DNA of 64,000 nucleotides from Chloroflexota bacterium (lineage in GTDB: Bacteria > Chloroflexota > Anaerolineae > Aggregatilineales > Phototrophicaceae). The notes below the pieces were generated by a model. It was given only the letters and a program-made list of their open reading frames with translations, had not been told where the DNA came from and did no database searches. The DNA lies in assembly GCA_016223085.1 (NCBI GenBank), contig JACRPS010000005.1:62001-126000 (forward strand), written 5' to 3'. The translations under genes were made by a program, and so were the position numbers. Below, in pieces: positions 56,905 to 64,000 of the stretch; the stretch's first letter is position 1, and every line of letters starts with the position of its first letter.

Positions 56905-57540
56905 ATGGAAGTATCGGCAACTATGATTGTGGTGATCGTCATCAGCTATCTGCTTGGCTCCATCCCCACAGCCTATCTGGTCGCCCGGCAAAAGGGCGTC
57001 AACATTTTTGAAGTAGGCAGCGGGAACATGGGCGCAACCAACGTCATCCGTGCGTTAGGTTTCTGGTGGGGTATTTTGGTCTGGTTTTTTGACAGCCTTA
57101 AAGGTGTTGTTGCCATTCTGCTGGCGAACCTGCTGATGCCGGACAATCACGGCGCAGCGACCGCGATTGCCGCGACCGTCGCCGTGATCGGGCACAACTG
57201 GTCGCTGTTTGCGGCGCTCGTCACCGGCACGCTGCGCGGCGGCAAGGGCGCGGCCATCTGGTTTGGCACGATGCTGATGATGGCGCCGCTGCAGGTGATT
57301 GTGGGCATGTGTGTGCTGGGCGGCTTTATCATTGCCGTCACCCGTTACGTGTCGCTGGCGGTGCTGGCGATGTTCGGCCTGTCTACCCTGTGGATGCTGG
57401 TGCTGATCGGCCAGCATCAGCGCCCCGGCGAGTATATCTTTTATTCGCTGCTGGTCACGGCCATGATGCTGTACCGCTTTCGTGACAATATCCAGCGGCT
57501 GCTGACCGGCACGGAACGGCGGCTGGGGGAACGCGCCTAA
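56905..57540 (+). CDS. plsY: Glycerol-3-phosphate acyltransferase PlsY
   Basis: 211-aa membrane acyltransferase that acylates sn-glycerol-3-phosphate with acyl-phosphate, the first step of phospholipid synthesis. Seen: the three PlsY motifs SYLLGSIPTAYLVARQKGVNIFEVGSGNMGATNV (motif 1), HNWSLFAALVTGTLRGGKGAA (motif 2, GGKG) and a C-terminal loop with GQHQRPGEYIFY (motif 3 region); 5-6 TM helices. Start: ATG at 56905 with GGAGG 8 nt upstream. The stop overlaps the convergent GNAT gene by 4 bp. Partner plsX is not in the window. Confidence 0.93.
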   Translation: MEVSATMIVVIVISYLLGSIPTAYLVARQKGVNIFEVGSGNMGATNVIRALGFWWGILVWFFDSLKGVVAILLANLLMPDNHGAATAIAATVAVIGHNWSLFAALVTGTLRGGKGAAIWFGTMLMMAPLQVIVGMCVLGGFIIAVTRYVSLAVLAMFGLSTLWMLVLIGQHQRPGEYIFYSLLVTAMMLYRFRDNIQRLLTGTERRLGERA

Positions 57541-58034
57541 AGGTCTTTCCGCAGGCGCACGGCCACTGTCGCATCCGGCAGAAGTTCCGGCTCGCTGACA
57601 ATGCGATAACCCTGGCGCTGCCAGAAGCGTATCGCACCGGGGTTATTCACCTGCACGCCGGACAAAATGATTGTCACACCCGGATCATGGCGAATTTCAG
57701 CTTCGACAGCAGCGACCACAGCCGCGCCCAACCCCTGCCCGCGATAGGGCGCGGCGATCATCAGCAGTTCGAGAAAGGCGTACTCCGGCTGGCGCTCAAA
57801 CCCCTGCGGCAGATAATCCACCACACCCATCATCACACCCGCGCGGTTGAAGATGCCGCAGTACAGGCTGCCCTGTTCCGCCGCGTGGTTCATGTCGGCC
57901 TGCACCATAAAGAGCGAGGCGGTGGCGACCGGCCCCAGCGCCAGAAAATCCTCACACTGGCAGTACACGTCCAGCACTGCCGGCTCGTCATCGGCTGTCA
58001 GCCGGCGCAGCGAAAAAGCGGGCGGCACGCTCAA
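57537..58034 (-). CDS. GNAT family N-acetyltransferase
   Basis: 165-aa acyl-CoA-dependent acetyltransferase. Seen: FSLRRLTADDEPAVLDVY (N-terminal strand and helix), FLELLMIAAPYRGQGLGAAVVAAVEAEI with the acetyl-CoA loop Y-RGQGLG (motif A), and NNPGAIRFWQRQGYRIV (motif B). Substrate unknown. Start: TTG at 58034 overlaps the stop of the response-regulator gene (TTGA), a coupling overlap; an upstream open frame to 58298 overlaps that gene. The 3' end overlaps plsY on the other strand by 4 bp. Confidence 0.82.
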   Translation of the reverse strand: MSVPPAFSLRRLTADDEPAVLDVYCQCEDFLALGPVATASLFMVQADMNHAAEQGSLYCGIFNRAGVMMGVVDYLPQGFERQPEYAFLELLMIAAPYRGQGLGAAVVAAVEAEIRHDPGVTIILSGVQVNNPGAIRFWQRQGYRIVSEPELLPDATVAVRLRKDL

Positions 58035-58420
58035 CCCCCGTCGGCGGGCAGCCCCAGCACTTCGCGTACATTTTTCGCCAGTTCTTCCATCGAGAACGGC
58101 TTCGTCATGTAGCGGACGACGTGATGCTGGAGCTTGCCGATCAGGCGGTTGGCGGGGTCGGCCAGCGCGGTCAGCACGATGATCGGAAACGAAAAATCCG
58201 GATGCCGCTCCTTGATCGCATCCAGCACCTGCCAGCCGGACATGCCGGGCATGTTGATGTCCAGCAGCAGCACATCCGGCAGCCGGTCCTCCAGACACTT
58301 CAGCGCCGCGAAGCCGTTGCCGGCGTGCTGGCTTTCAATCCCCATGCGGGTCAATAACATCTGAATCATCCCGGCGATATCGGCACTATCTTCTACAATC
58401 AGCGCGTAACGATCTGCCAC
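58031..58420 (-). CDS. Single-domain response regulator (CheY-like)
   Basis: 129-aa receiver domain without output domain. Seen: [11 protein letters not shown] with the acidic pair, [12 protein letters not shown] with the phospho-acceptor Asp (about residue 54), LTALADP (Thr switch) and [11 protein letters not shown] (Lys). Start: GTG at 58420 with GAGGG about 7 nt upstream; a GTG at 58435 is in frame but too close to its ribosome binding site. Coupled to a GNAT acetyltransferase. No kinase is adjacent; the HTH-kinase at 18.4 kb is the only histidine kinase in the window. Confidence 0.88.
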   Translation of the reverse strand: MADRYALIVEDSADIAGMIQMLLTRMGIESQHAGNGFAALKCLEDRLPDVLLLDINMPGMSGWQVLDAIKERHPDFSFPIIVLTALADPANRLIGKLQHHVVRYMTKPFSMEELAKNVREVLGLPADGG

Positions 58421-58674
58421 AGCCCTGCCCTCCACCCTCCGCCTGTGTCTGCATCTATTATATGCGGGTCAAAGGATTGGCGCAGCCCTTCCGCGAGGGA
58501 TTTACAGGACAAGCGTCAGGAAAGCGGCTGGCTGGTGGTAGTCCTTGTGCAATCCGCCTAACCTGCGCCACAGCCGTTGCGCGTTTAAGGGAAGTGCGTT
58601 ACACTCATCTTCATGAGAACGTTCACAAAAGATTATTGCTGTTTCTGCCCCAAAAGTTTTATGCAGGCAAGATT

Positions 58675-60228
58675 GTGAGCCACACTGATTTACCCAACGG
58701 CAGCCACGAACCGCTTTTACTGGAGATGCGCGCGATCACCAAGCGGTTTCCGGGCGTGCTGGCGCTGAACGAGGTCAATTTTGACGTGCGGCGCGGCGAG
58801 GTACACGCGCTGGTCGGTGAAAACGGCGCGGGCAAATCCACGCTGATGAAAATCCTGTCCGGTGTGTACATCCGCGACAGCGGCGACGTGATTTTTAAAG
58901 GGCAGCACGTCAACTTCACCACGCCGCGCCAGGCACAGGTGGCCGGCATCACCACCATCTACCAGGAACTTAACCAGGTCGCGCAGATGTCCGTGACCGA
59001 GAATATTTTCCTCGGCAGCGAGATCGAACGCGGCGTGCTGGTGGACTGGCCGCAGATGCACCGGCAGGCGCGCGCGCTGCTCGCCAAGCTGCATCTCGAT
59101 ATTGACCCTCGCCTGCCCCTCAGCAGCCTCGGCGTCGGGCAGCAGCAGATGGTGGAAGTCGCCAAGGCGCTGCACCACCGTTCCGACCTCATCATCATGG
59201 ACGAACCAACCTCGGCCTTGAGCGTGCGCGAAATCGAAGACCTGTTTGCCATCATCCGCGAACTGAAGGCGCAGGGCGTGTCCATCGTCTACATCAGCCA
59301 CCACCTCGACGAAGCGTTTGAAATCACCGACCGCATCACGGTGCTGCGCGACGGGCGGCACATCACCACACAGCCGACCGGCGCGCTGAACGTGGACAGC
59401 CTGATTCGCTATATGGTCGGGCGCGACGTGTCTGAACAGTTCCCGAAAGAAGTTGTGCCGCGTGGGCCGGAAGTGCTGCGCGTCGAAAATCTGACGCAGG
59501 GCGACCGGCTGCGGAATATCAGCTTTACGGCTTATGCCGGCGAAGTGCTGGGTATCGCCGGGCTGGTGGGCGCGGGGCGCACCGAGCTGATGCGGGCGAT
59601 CTTCGGCGCTGACCCGATTGACAGCGGCAGATTTTACGTGGATGGCAGGCCGGTCACGATTCACAGCCCGCGTGATGCCATTCGGCACGGCATCGGCCTG
59701 CTGACAGAAGACCGCAAGCAGCAGGGCCTGGTCCTTAAGATGACGACCCGCGAGAATATCACCATGTCGGTGCTGCCCAGGCTGACGCGCGGCCTGCTGA
59801 CCAGCCGCCGCAGGGAGGCGGCGCTGGCGCAGCGGTTCATTGATAATCTGGCGATCAAAACGCCCAGCCAGAACCAGTTGGTGATTAACCTGTCCGGCGG
59901 TACGCAGCAGAAAGTCGTGCTCAGTAAATGGATGGCGACCGAGCCGCGCGTGCTGATCTTCGACGAGCCGACGCGCGGGATTGACGTGGGCGCGAAGGTC
60001 GAAATTTACAAGCTGATGAACCAGCTTGCCCGGCAGGGGGTGGCGATTCTGATGGTCAGTTCCGAACTGCCGGAAATCATGGGCATGAGCGACCGGATTA
60101 TGGTCATCCGCGAGGGGGAAGTCACGGGCTTCATCAACCGCGCCGATTATCCCGATACGCAGGCATTACAGGAAAAAATCATGGAATACGCGACCGGCAG
60201 CAACAAGATTGTGCCGGAAACGGCGTAA
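58675..60228 (+). CDS. CUT2 sugar ABC importer, two-domain ATPase (RbsA-like)
   Basis: 517-aa ATPase with two tandem nucleotide-binding domains. First: Walker [25 protein letters not shown] (degenerate signature), Walker [13 protein letters not shown]. Second (from about 270): GLVGAGRTE in place of Walker [16 protein letters not shown], Walker [17 protein letters not shown]. The degenerate second Walker A is normal in RbsA/MglA. Start: GTG at 58675 with AGG 7 nt upstream gives a leader [18 protein letters not shown]; the frame extends 71 codons more without support. First gene of ATPase-permease-binding protein. Confidence 0.9.
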   Translation: MSHTDLPNGSHEPLLLEMRAITKRFPGVLALNEVNFDVRRGEVHALVGENGAGKSTLMKILSGVYIRDSGDVIFKGQHVNFTTPRQAQVAGITTIYQELNQVAQMSVTENIFLGSEIERGVLVDWPQMHRQARALLAKLHLDIDPRLPLSSLGVGQQQMVEVAKALHHRSDLIIMDEPTSALSVREIEDLFAIIRELKAQGVSIVYISHHLDEAFEITDRITVLRDGRHITTQPTGALNVDSLIRYMVGRDVSEQFPKEVVPRGPEVLRVENLTQGDRLRNISFTAYAGEVLGIAGLVGAGRTELMRAIFGADPIDSGRFYVDGRPVTIHSPRDAIRHGIGLLTEDRKQQGLVLKMTTRENITMSVLPRLTRGLLTSRRREAALAQRFIDNLAIKTPSQNQLVINLSGGTQQKVVLSKWMATEPRVLIFDEPTRGIDVGAKVEIYKLMNQLARQGVAILMVSSELPEIMGMSDRIMVIREGEVTGFINRADYPDTQALQEKIMEYATGSNKIVPETA

Positions 60229-60231
60229 AGT

Positions 60232-60259
60232 GTAGGGTCACGGCGTGCCGTGACCCTAC
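60232..60259. repeat. GTAGGG hairpin (core TCACGGCGTGCCGTGA)
   Basis: GTAGGGTCACGGC / GCCGTGACCCTAC; the usual GGCAC is GTCAC here and GTGCC is GTGAC, a matching double change. Between the ATPase and permease genes. Confidence 0.9.
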
Positions 60260-60301
60260 GGGAAACGCGGATAGGTTTGAAAGCATAGAGCGAGTCAAGT
60301 T

Positions 60302-61363
60302 ATGAGCGATACTGCTGCTGTCAATGTCCCACCCCGCGCCGCCAACCGCACCGGCAATCTGGTTCGCCGGGTGCTGGTGGCGATGGGGCCGCTGATCGTG
60401 CTGCTGGTGATGGTGATCTTTTTGTGGATTACCGCGCCGGCGTTTCGCTCTCCGACCAGCCTGATGCTGATCGGCCTGGAAGCAGCGGCCATCGGCATCG
60501 TCGCTGCCGGGCAGACGTTTGTGATTCTCACCGGCGGCATTGATCTGTCGGTGGAAGCGATGGTATCTTTCAGCGGCGTGGTGGCGGCCATCCTGATCGC
60601 CGGCACCAGCGAGGCGGGCGGGCAGATCGCGCATGGCATCCCGGCAGCCGCCGCGATTTTGATCGCGCTGTCGGCGGGAGCGGGCGTCGGGCTGTTCCAG
60701 GGGTTAATTATCACCGCCTTTAACATGAACCCGTTTATCGTCACGCTGGGCTTTCGCAGCATTTTGCTGGGTGTGTCGCTGGTGTGGACGCGCGGCGCGG
60801 GCATCAACATCCAGAAGGACAGCCTGCTCAGCTTCCTCACCGCCTCGTTTGAAGTCGGTTCGCTCAAAGTCCCCATGCCGCTGGTGATCGCCATCATCAT
60901 TTATGCGATTGTGTGGGTCATCCTGCGGCATACCAAGTTCGGGCGCTACACCTACGCCATCGGCGGCAACGAAACAGCGGCCAAGCTGTCTGGCATCAAC
61001 GTGAACCTGACCAAGATATTTATCTACGGCATCAGCGGCCTGCTGGCTTCGATCAGCGGCGTGCTGGTCATGGGGCGGCTACAATCCGGCGCGTACCAGA
61101 ACGGCACCAACATGACGCTGATTTCGGTCGCGGCAGTGGTCATTGGCGGCACGGCGCTGTCCGGTGGCACCGGCGGCATCTGGGGCACGCTGGTCGGCGT
61201 GTTTATCATCCGCGTGGTGGATGCCGGTCTGGTCTATCTCAACGTGCCGTCAAACGCCAAAGAGATTGTGATCGGCGCGATCATCGTGCTGGCCGTCGGG
61301 CTGGACGTGATCCGGCGCGGCGAAGTCAAGTGGCTGCGCTTTGGCCGCCGGGCGGGTACATAG
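60302..61363 (+). CDS. CUT2 sugar ABC importer permease (RbsC-like)
   Basis: 353-aa permease with about 10 TM helices: [30 protein letters not shown] (hallmark loop), [49 protein letters not shown] and [30 protein letters not shown]. Start: ATG at 60302; the ribosome binding site is weak (GAGCGAG). Compared with the permease at 50.4 kb it has the same fold but is clearly a separate paralogue. Confidence 0.94.
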   Translation: MSDTAAVNVPPRAANRTGNLVRRVLVAMGPLIVLLVMVIFLWITAPAFRSPTSLMLIGLEAAAIGIVAAGQTFVILTGGIDLSVEAMVSFSGVVAAILIAGTSEAGGQIAHGIPAAAAILIALSAGAGVGLFQGLIITAFNMNPFIVTLGFRSILLGVSLVWTRGAGINIQKDSLLSFLTASFEVGSLKVPMPLVIAIIIYAIVWVILRHTKFGRYTYAIGGNETAAKLSGINVNLTKIFIYGISGLLASISGVLVMGRLQSGAYQNGTNMTLISVAAVVIGGTALSGGTGGIWGTLVGVFIIRVVDAGLVYLNVPSNAKEIVIGAIIVLAVGLDVIRRGEVKWLRFGRRAGT

Positions 61364-61420
61364 TCGTTAGTCGAATATACGGACTGCTGACTAAAGACTA
61401 TAGACTACAGACTACAAAGG
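61364..61420. repeat. Heptamer-type repeats in the sugar operon
   Basis: AGTCGTTAGTCGAATATACG then GACTAAA/GACTATA/GACTACA units of 7 bp, directly after the permease stop codon. A further place where heptamers follow a stop codon. Confidence 0.75.
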
Positions 61421-61518
61421 CGATCCATCGGGGTGTTCCCCCGATTCGAAGAATGGTTGACCGACCGGGAGGGATCAGCCCGGACGGTCATTAGAGAACT
61501 GACAAGGAGAGATTCGTT

Positions 61519-62619
61519 ATGCACCGGAATAAAGTTCTCGCTCTCGTTACCGTGCTGGCGTTGCTGCTGGTGGTTCTGGCCCCGGCAGCCGCCCAGGAAG
61601 GCGAAAAATATACCGTCGGCTTCGTGCCCCCCGCGCTGACCAGTCCCTTCCACGTAGCGATGGTGGACGGCGCGACGGCCCGCGCGGAAGAACTGGGCTG
61701 GGAGCTGATCGTGCAGGCCCCCGCCAGCGAAGGCGATTTCCAGGCGTTTGTGACCACCGTCCAGCAGTTGCTGGAACTGGGGGTGGACGCGATCAGCATC
61801 AACCCGATTGGCACGGATTCGGCCATCACCGCCGTGCAGGCCGCCAATGAGAAGGGTATCCCGATTCTGGCGCACAACTTCATCACCCCGTTTGATGACC
61901 CGGACGCAAAGGTGGAAACCTACATCGGTTACGACCAGTGGGGCGGCGCGGAAAAGCTGGCGCTGCACACCTGCGACCTGATTGCCGGGAAGTACGGCAG
62001 CACGCCGGAAGAAACCACCGGCAAGGTGTACATCCTGCTCGGCATTGACAGCATCTTCTCGCACCGCCGCACCGGCGGCTTCAAGGCCGGGCTGGAAAAG
62101 GGCTGCCCGAACGTGGAAGTTGTGGGCGAGCAGACGGCGGAATGGCTGCGGACGAAGGGGCAGGAAGTAGCGGGTATCGCGCTCCAGCAGACGCCGGACA
62201 TTGACGTGTTCTACGGCAACAGCGACGAGATGGCGATTGGCGCCGCGCTGGCCGCCGAAGGGCTGGGACTGACCATCAACGAAGACTTCTTCGCGGTTGG
62301 GATTGACGGCAACCCGCCGACGCTTGACCTGCTGGGCGAGGGCAAGTTTAGCGCCACGCTGGGCGTGGACCCGTACCGCATGGGTGTGACCGTGATTGAC
62401 CAGATGGCGAAGATTCTGGCGGGCGAAGAAGTGCCGCTCATCACCCTCACCCCGTCGGTGGTGGTGACGCCGGAAAACCTCGAAGCGTACCTGGCGGGCG
62501 AATTGTGGACGGAGCCGGTGGCGGGCTTCCCCGAAGTGGACAATGACCTGCCAACCGTCCCCGAAGAGGGTATGGAAGCAACTCCCGAAGTCACGCCGGA
62601 AATGACGCCGGGCAGCTAG
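61519..62619 (+). CDS. CUT2 sugar-binding periplasmic protein
   Basis: 366-aa Peripla_BP_4-type substrate-binding protein: signal peptide ([21 protein letters not shown], cleavage before QEGEK), then [71 protein letters not shown], and [28 protein letters not shown]. The C-terminal 20 residues are a Glu/Thr/Pro-rich tail not needed for binding. Start: ATG at 61519 with AAGGAGAG 8 nt upstream. The ligand cannot be read, but SPFHVAM and the HNF stretch differ from the first system, so a different sugar is likely. Confidence 0.92.
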   Translation: MHRNKVLALVTVLALLLVVLAPAAAQEGEKYTVGFVPPALTSPFHVAMVDGATARAEELGWELIVQAPASEGDFQAFVTTVQQLLELGVDAISINPIGTDSAITAVQAANEKGIPILAHNFITPFDDPDAKVETYIGYDQWGGAEKLALHTCDLIAGKYGSTPEETTGKVYILLGIDSIFSHRRTGGFKAGLEKGCPNVEVVGEQTAEWLRTKGQEVAGIALQQTPDIDVFYGNSDEMAIGAALAAEGLGLTINEDFFAVGIDGNPPTLDLLGEGKFSATLGVDPYRMGVTVIDQMAKILAGEEVPLITLTPSVVVTPENLEAYLAGELWTEPVAGFPEVDNDLPTVPEEGMEATPEVTPEMTPGS

Positions 62620-62635
62620 AATTATGTTGTTTCCT

Positions 62636-62664
62636 GTAGGGACATGGCGGCGCCATGTCCCTAC
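62636..62664. repeat. GTAGGG hairpin (core ACATGGCGGCGCCATGT)
   Basis: GTAGGGACATGGCG / CGCCATGTCCCTAC, 16 bp after the binding-protein stop, just before the terminator. Confidence 0.9.
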
Positions 62665-62670
62665 CGCTGA

Positions 62671-62702
62671 ACGCCCCTGTTCCCGAAAGAACGGGGCGTT
62701 TT
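62671..62702 (+). terminator. Terminator of the plus-strand sugar operon
   Basis: ACGCCCC / GGGGCGT stem continued by GTTC / GAAC after a bulged T, loop CCGAAA, then TTTT. Confidence 0.85.
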
Positions 62703-62729
62703 GCTGCTATGATAATAATAATCCCTGCT

Positions 62730-63322
62730 TCATTCCACCCGCGCGGCCACCGGCACGGAATAGTCGCAGCTTCCTTCGGCGGCGAACTGCCGCGCCGCGC
62801 GCACCACTTCCCGACCCAGTTGTTTGATCTGCTTGCCCAACTGCGGGTCACGCGGGTGGCCGGTGTCGTCAAACGCCTGCCATGCTTTTGAGATCGGCAT
62901 GACCAGCGGCACGGCCCAGCCGCGCAGGGCGCGCACAACAAACTCCATCGAATTAATTGCCTGCAAGCCCTGCACGCCGCCCGCCGTGCTGATGAGGCCG
63001 ATAATCTTGTCGGTCAGATAGGGGGCAGATGCAGCCGGGCCAGCGTGTTGTTGAACGCGCCGCTGATGCCGCCGTGATACATGGGGCTGCTCCAGATCAG
63101 GCCATCCGCCGCGTAGACGGTTTCACAAAACTGCCGCGCGGCCTCCGGCACGTGGCGCAGTTCCGGGTCGTAAATTGGCAGGTTCAGCCGGCGGATGTCC
63201 AGCAGGCGGGTGTCGGCGCCGGCCTCCGCCGCGCCTTCCAGCGCAATCGTGAGCGCCGCCAGGCTGCTGGACGTGCTCGCCATCGAGCCGCCGACGCCGA
63301 CAATGGTTAGCGGTTGTATCAT
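62730..63322 (-). pseudogene. NADPH-dependent FMN reductase, frameshifted
   Basis: Flavodoxin-fold reductase broken by a single-base frameshift. The first part (start ATG at 63322) has the FMN-binding loop GVGGSMASTSSSLAAL and WSSPMYHGGISGAFNN, then stops at 63014. The second part continues in another frame: YLTDKIIGLISTAGGVQGLQAINSMEFVVRALRGWAVP, ending at 62730. Adding one C to the C5 run at about 63024-63028 (plus strand G5) joins them as LPPYLTDKIIGL. With the shift repaired the protein would be about 197 aa, normal for the family. Either a real recent inactivation or a homopolymer error in the assembly. Confidence 0.85.
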
Positions 63323-63403
63323 CGGTTCACCTCGTTTCCTCCCGCGTTAGGTTCAGCATAACAACCTTGTGCGGGAAAAACATTGGAAACGGTGATCACG
63401 CGC

Positions 63404-63814
63404 CTAACCCAACAGCGCCGTCAGACCAACGTGCGCCAGCGCCACGTCTTCGTCTTCCGACAGGCCGCTGACCCCCACACCGCCGATCACCTGCCCCTCG
63501 TAGACGACCGGCACGCCGCCGCCCCACGTTACGTAGCGCAGTTCGCCGAAGTTGGTCATGGGGAAGCCTTCTTCGCGCGCTTTGCGCCCGACTGCCGCCG
63601 ACTCTTTCCGTTCCCGGCTGGCGGTGTACGCCTTGTTGATGGCGATGGTGATGGACGCCAGCGGGCAGCCATCGGTGCGCAGGAAGGCCAGCAGTTCGCC
63701 GTGTTCGTCCACGACGGCAATCGCGCCGCCCCGCTGCTGCTGTTCCAGCGCAGCACGGATGGCGTCCACGATGATGGCGGCGTCACGGTGCGACAGGTGG
63801 GTTGCCTGATACAT
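63404..63814 (-). CDS. GlcG/HbpS family protein
   Basis: 136-aa protein of the GlcG/HbpS (DUF336) family. Seen: LSHRDAAIIVDAIRAALEQ, AIAVVDEHGELLAFLRTDGCPLASITIAINKAYTASRERKES and VIGGVGVSGLSEDEDVALAHVGL, the standard order of blocks. Family members bind heme or corrinoid ligands (HbpS) or sit in glycolate operons (GlcG); the role here is not determinable. Start: ATG at 63814. No signal peptide, unlike secreted HbpS. Confidence 0.88.
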   Translation of the reverse strand: MYQATHLSHRDAAIIVDAIRAALEQQQRGGAIAVVDEHGELLAFLRTDGCPLASITIAINKAYTASRERKESAAVGRKAREEGFPMTNFGELRYVTWGGGVPVVYEGQVIGGVGVSGLSEDEDVALAHVGLTALLG

Positions 63815-63835
63815 GCTGCTTCTCCAGTGGTATCG

Positions 63836-64000
63836 TCAGCGCACGGTAAAGGTGCAGGTGCCGCTTTCGCTTGGCGTGTTGGTGCCCGGCCCAAACACAT
63901 CGTAGCCGTCGGTGATCTGGTTGCGCCACGTCAGGCTGTAGGTGATGGTGTACTGCCCGGCGGGCAGCGGGCCGTAGGGCACAAACCAGTAAATCCAGTA
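63836..64000 (-). CDS. C-terminal end of a gene cut by the right edge
   Basis: Minus-strand frame open from the edge to a TGA at 63836-63838; 54 codons. The visible part (YWIYWFVPYGPLPAGQYTI, TWRNQITDGYDVFGPGTNT, GTCTFTVR) is beta-strand-like, aromatic and Thr/Gly-rich, as in the last Ig-like or beta-sandwich domain of a secreted protein. It ends 22 bp before the HbpS-like gene. Family unknown. Confidence 0.6.
   Translation of the reverse strand, partial: YWIYWFVPYGPLPAGQYTITYSLTWRNQITDGYDVFGPGTNTPSESGTCTFTVR

Noticed and set aside
62730-63322. Programmed ribosomal frameshift in the FMN reductase
   Set aside because: There is no slippery heptamer with a downstream pseudoknot, and the family does not need two products; a missing base in the C-run is simpler.

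Overview
The window looks like a chromosomal segment of a GC-rich bacterium of the Chloroflexota, probably an Anaerolineae-type lineage. This is inferred from the mix of gene families (DUF2723 and PTPS-related multi-spanning membrane proteins, HTH-fused citrate synthase, CUT2 sugar importers, secreted CAP/LysM protein) and from the very high load of short palindromes and heptamer repeats. No sequence search was run. There is no rRNA, CRISPR array, phage or recognisable transposase. Translation-related genes (rpsB-tsf-pyrH, four tRNAs with rpmG-secE-nusG-rplK-rplA) show this is core chromosome.

Layout. 1-5.0 kb: minus-strand envelope genes, namely a lipoprotein cut by the left edge and two large polytopic membrane proteins coupled by TGATG; both large genes carry repeat DNA inserted in frame. 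5.1-18 kb: peroxiredoxin, M3 oligopeptidase, an ABC-2-like membrane protein, a Wzx/MATE-type flippase, a Vgb-like propeller, a CorC/HlyC-type CBS protein, DUF1801, cdd-recO and a helical protein of unknown function. 18.3-24 kb: a histidine kinase with its own DNA-binding HTH behind three 10-bp direct repeats, then a tetR-ABC exporter operon with a perfect 26-bp operator, next to a deletion scar holding two truncated genes and bracketed by 88-bp inverted repeats. 24-31.9 kb: DinB proteins, sbcD with a small coupled ORF, arsM, a METTL25-like methyltransferase and two divergent citrate synthases sharing a palindromic control region. 32-38.7 kb: rpsB-tsf-pyrH, an ArsR-rhodanese / persulfide dioxygenase / MFS operon and a second MFS protein. 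38.7-42 kb: secreted and lipoprotein genes. 42.1-45.5 kb: tRNA and translation/secretion cluster. 45.6-49.5 kb: serine hydrolase, a macro-domain-like protein and a probable type II restriction-modification pair. 49.6-62.7 kb: two CUT2 sugar ABC importers (minus and plus strand) enclosing secreted proteins, a lone Flp pilin, plsY and a response regulator/GNAT pair. 62.7 kb to the end: a frameshifted FMN reductase, a GlcG/HbpS protein and a gene cut by the right edge.

The most unusual part is the repeat landscape. More than 30 hairpins of about 28 bp share the ends GTAGGG...CCCTAC, but their arms differ from copy to copy with matching changes on both sides. Several are nested inside larger conserved shells, and the same shell can carry different cores. 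A second class is heptamer tandem repeats. Both classes sit in intergenic DNA and also inside genes as in-frame insertions; copies also supply a stop codon, a terminator and N-terminal codons. The best regulatory candidates are the HTH-PAS-GAF-kinase with its 10-bp repeats, the ArsR-rhodanese sensor whose only cysteines lie in the rhodanese loop, and the HTH-citrate synthase with the divergent operator.
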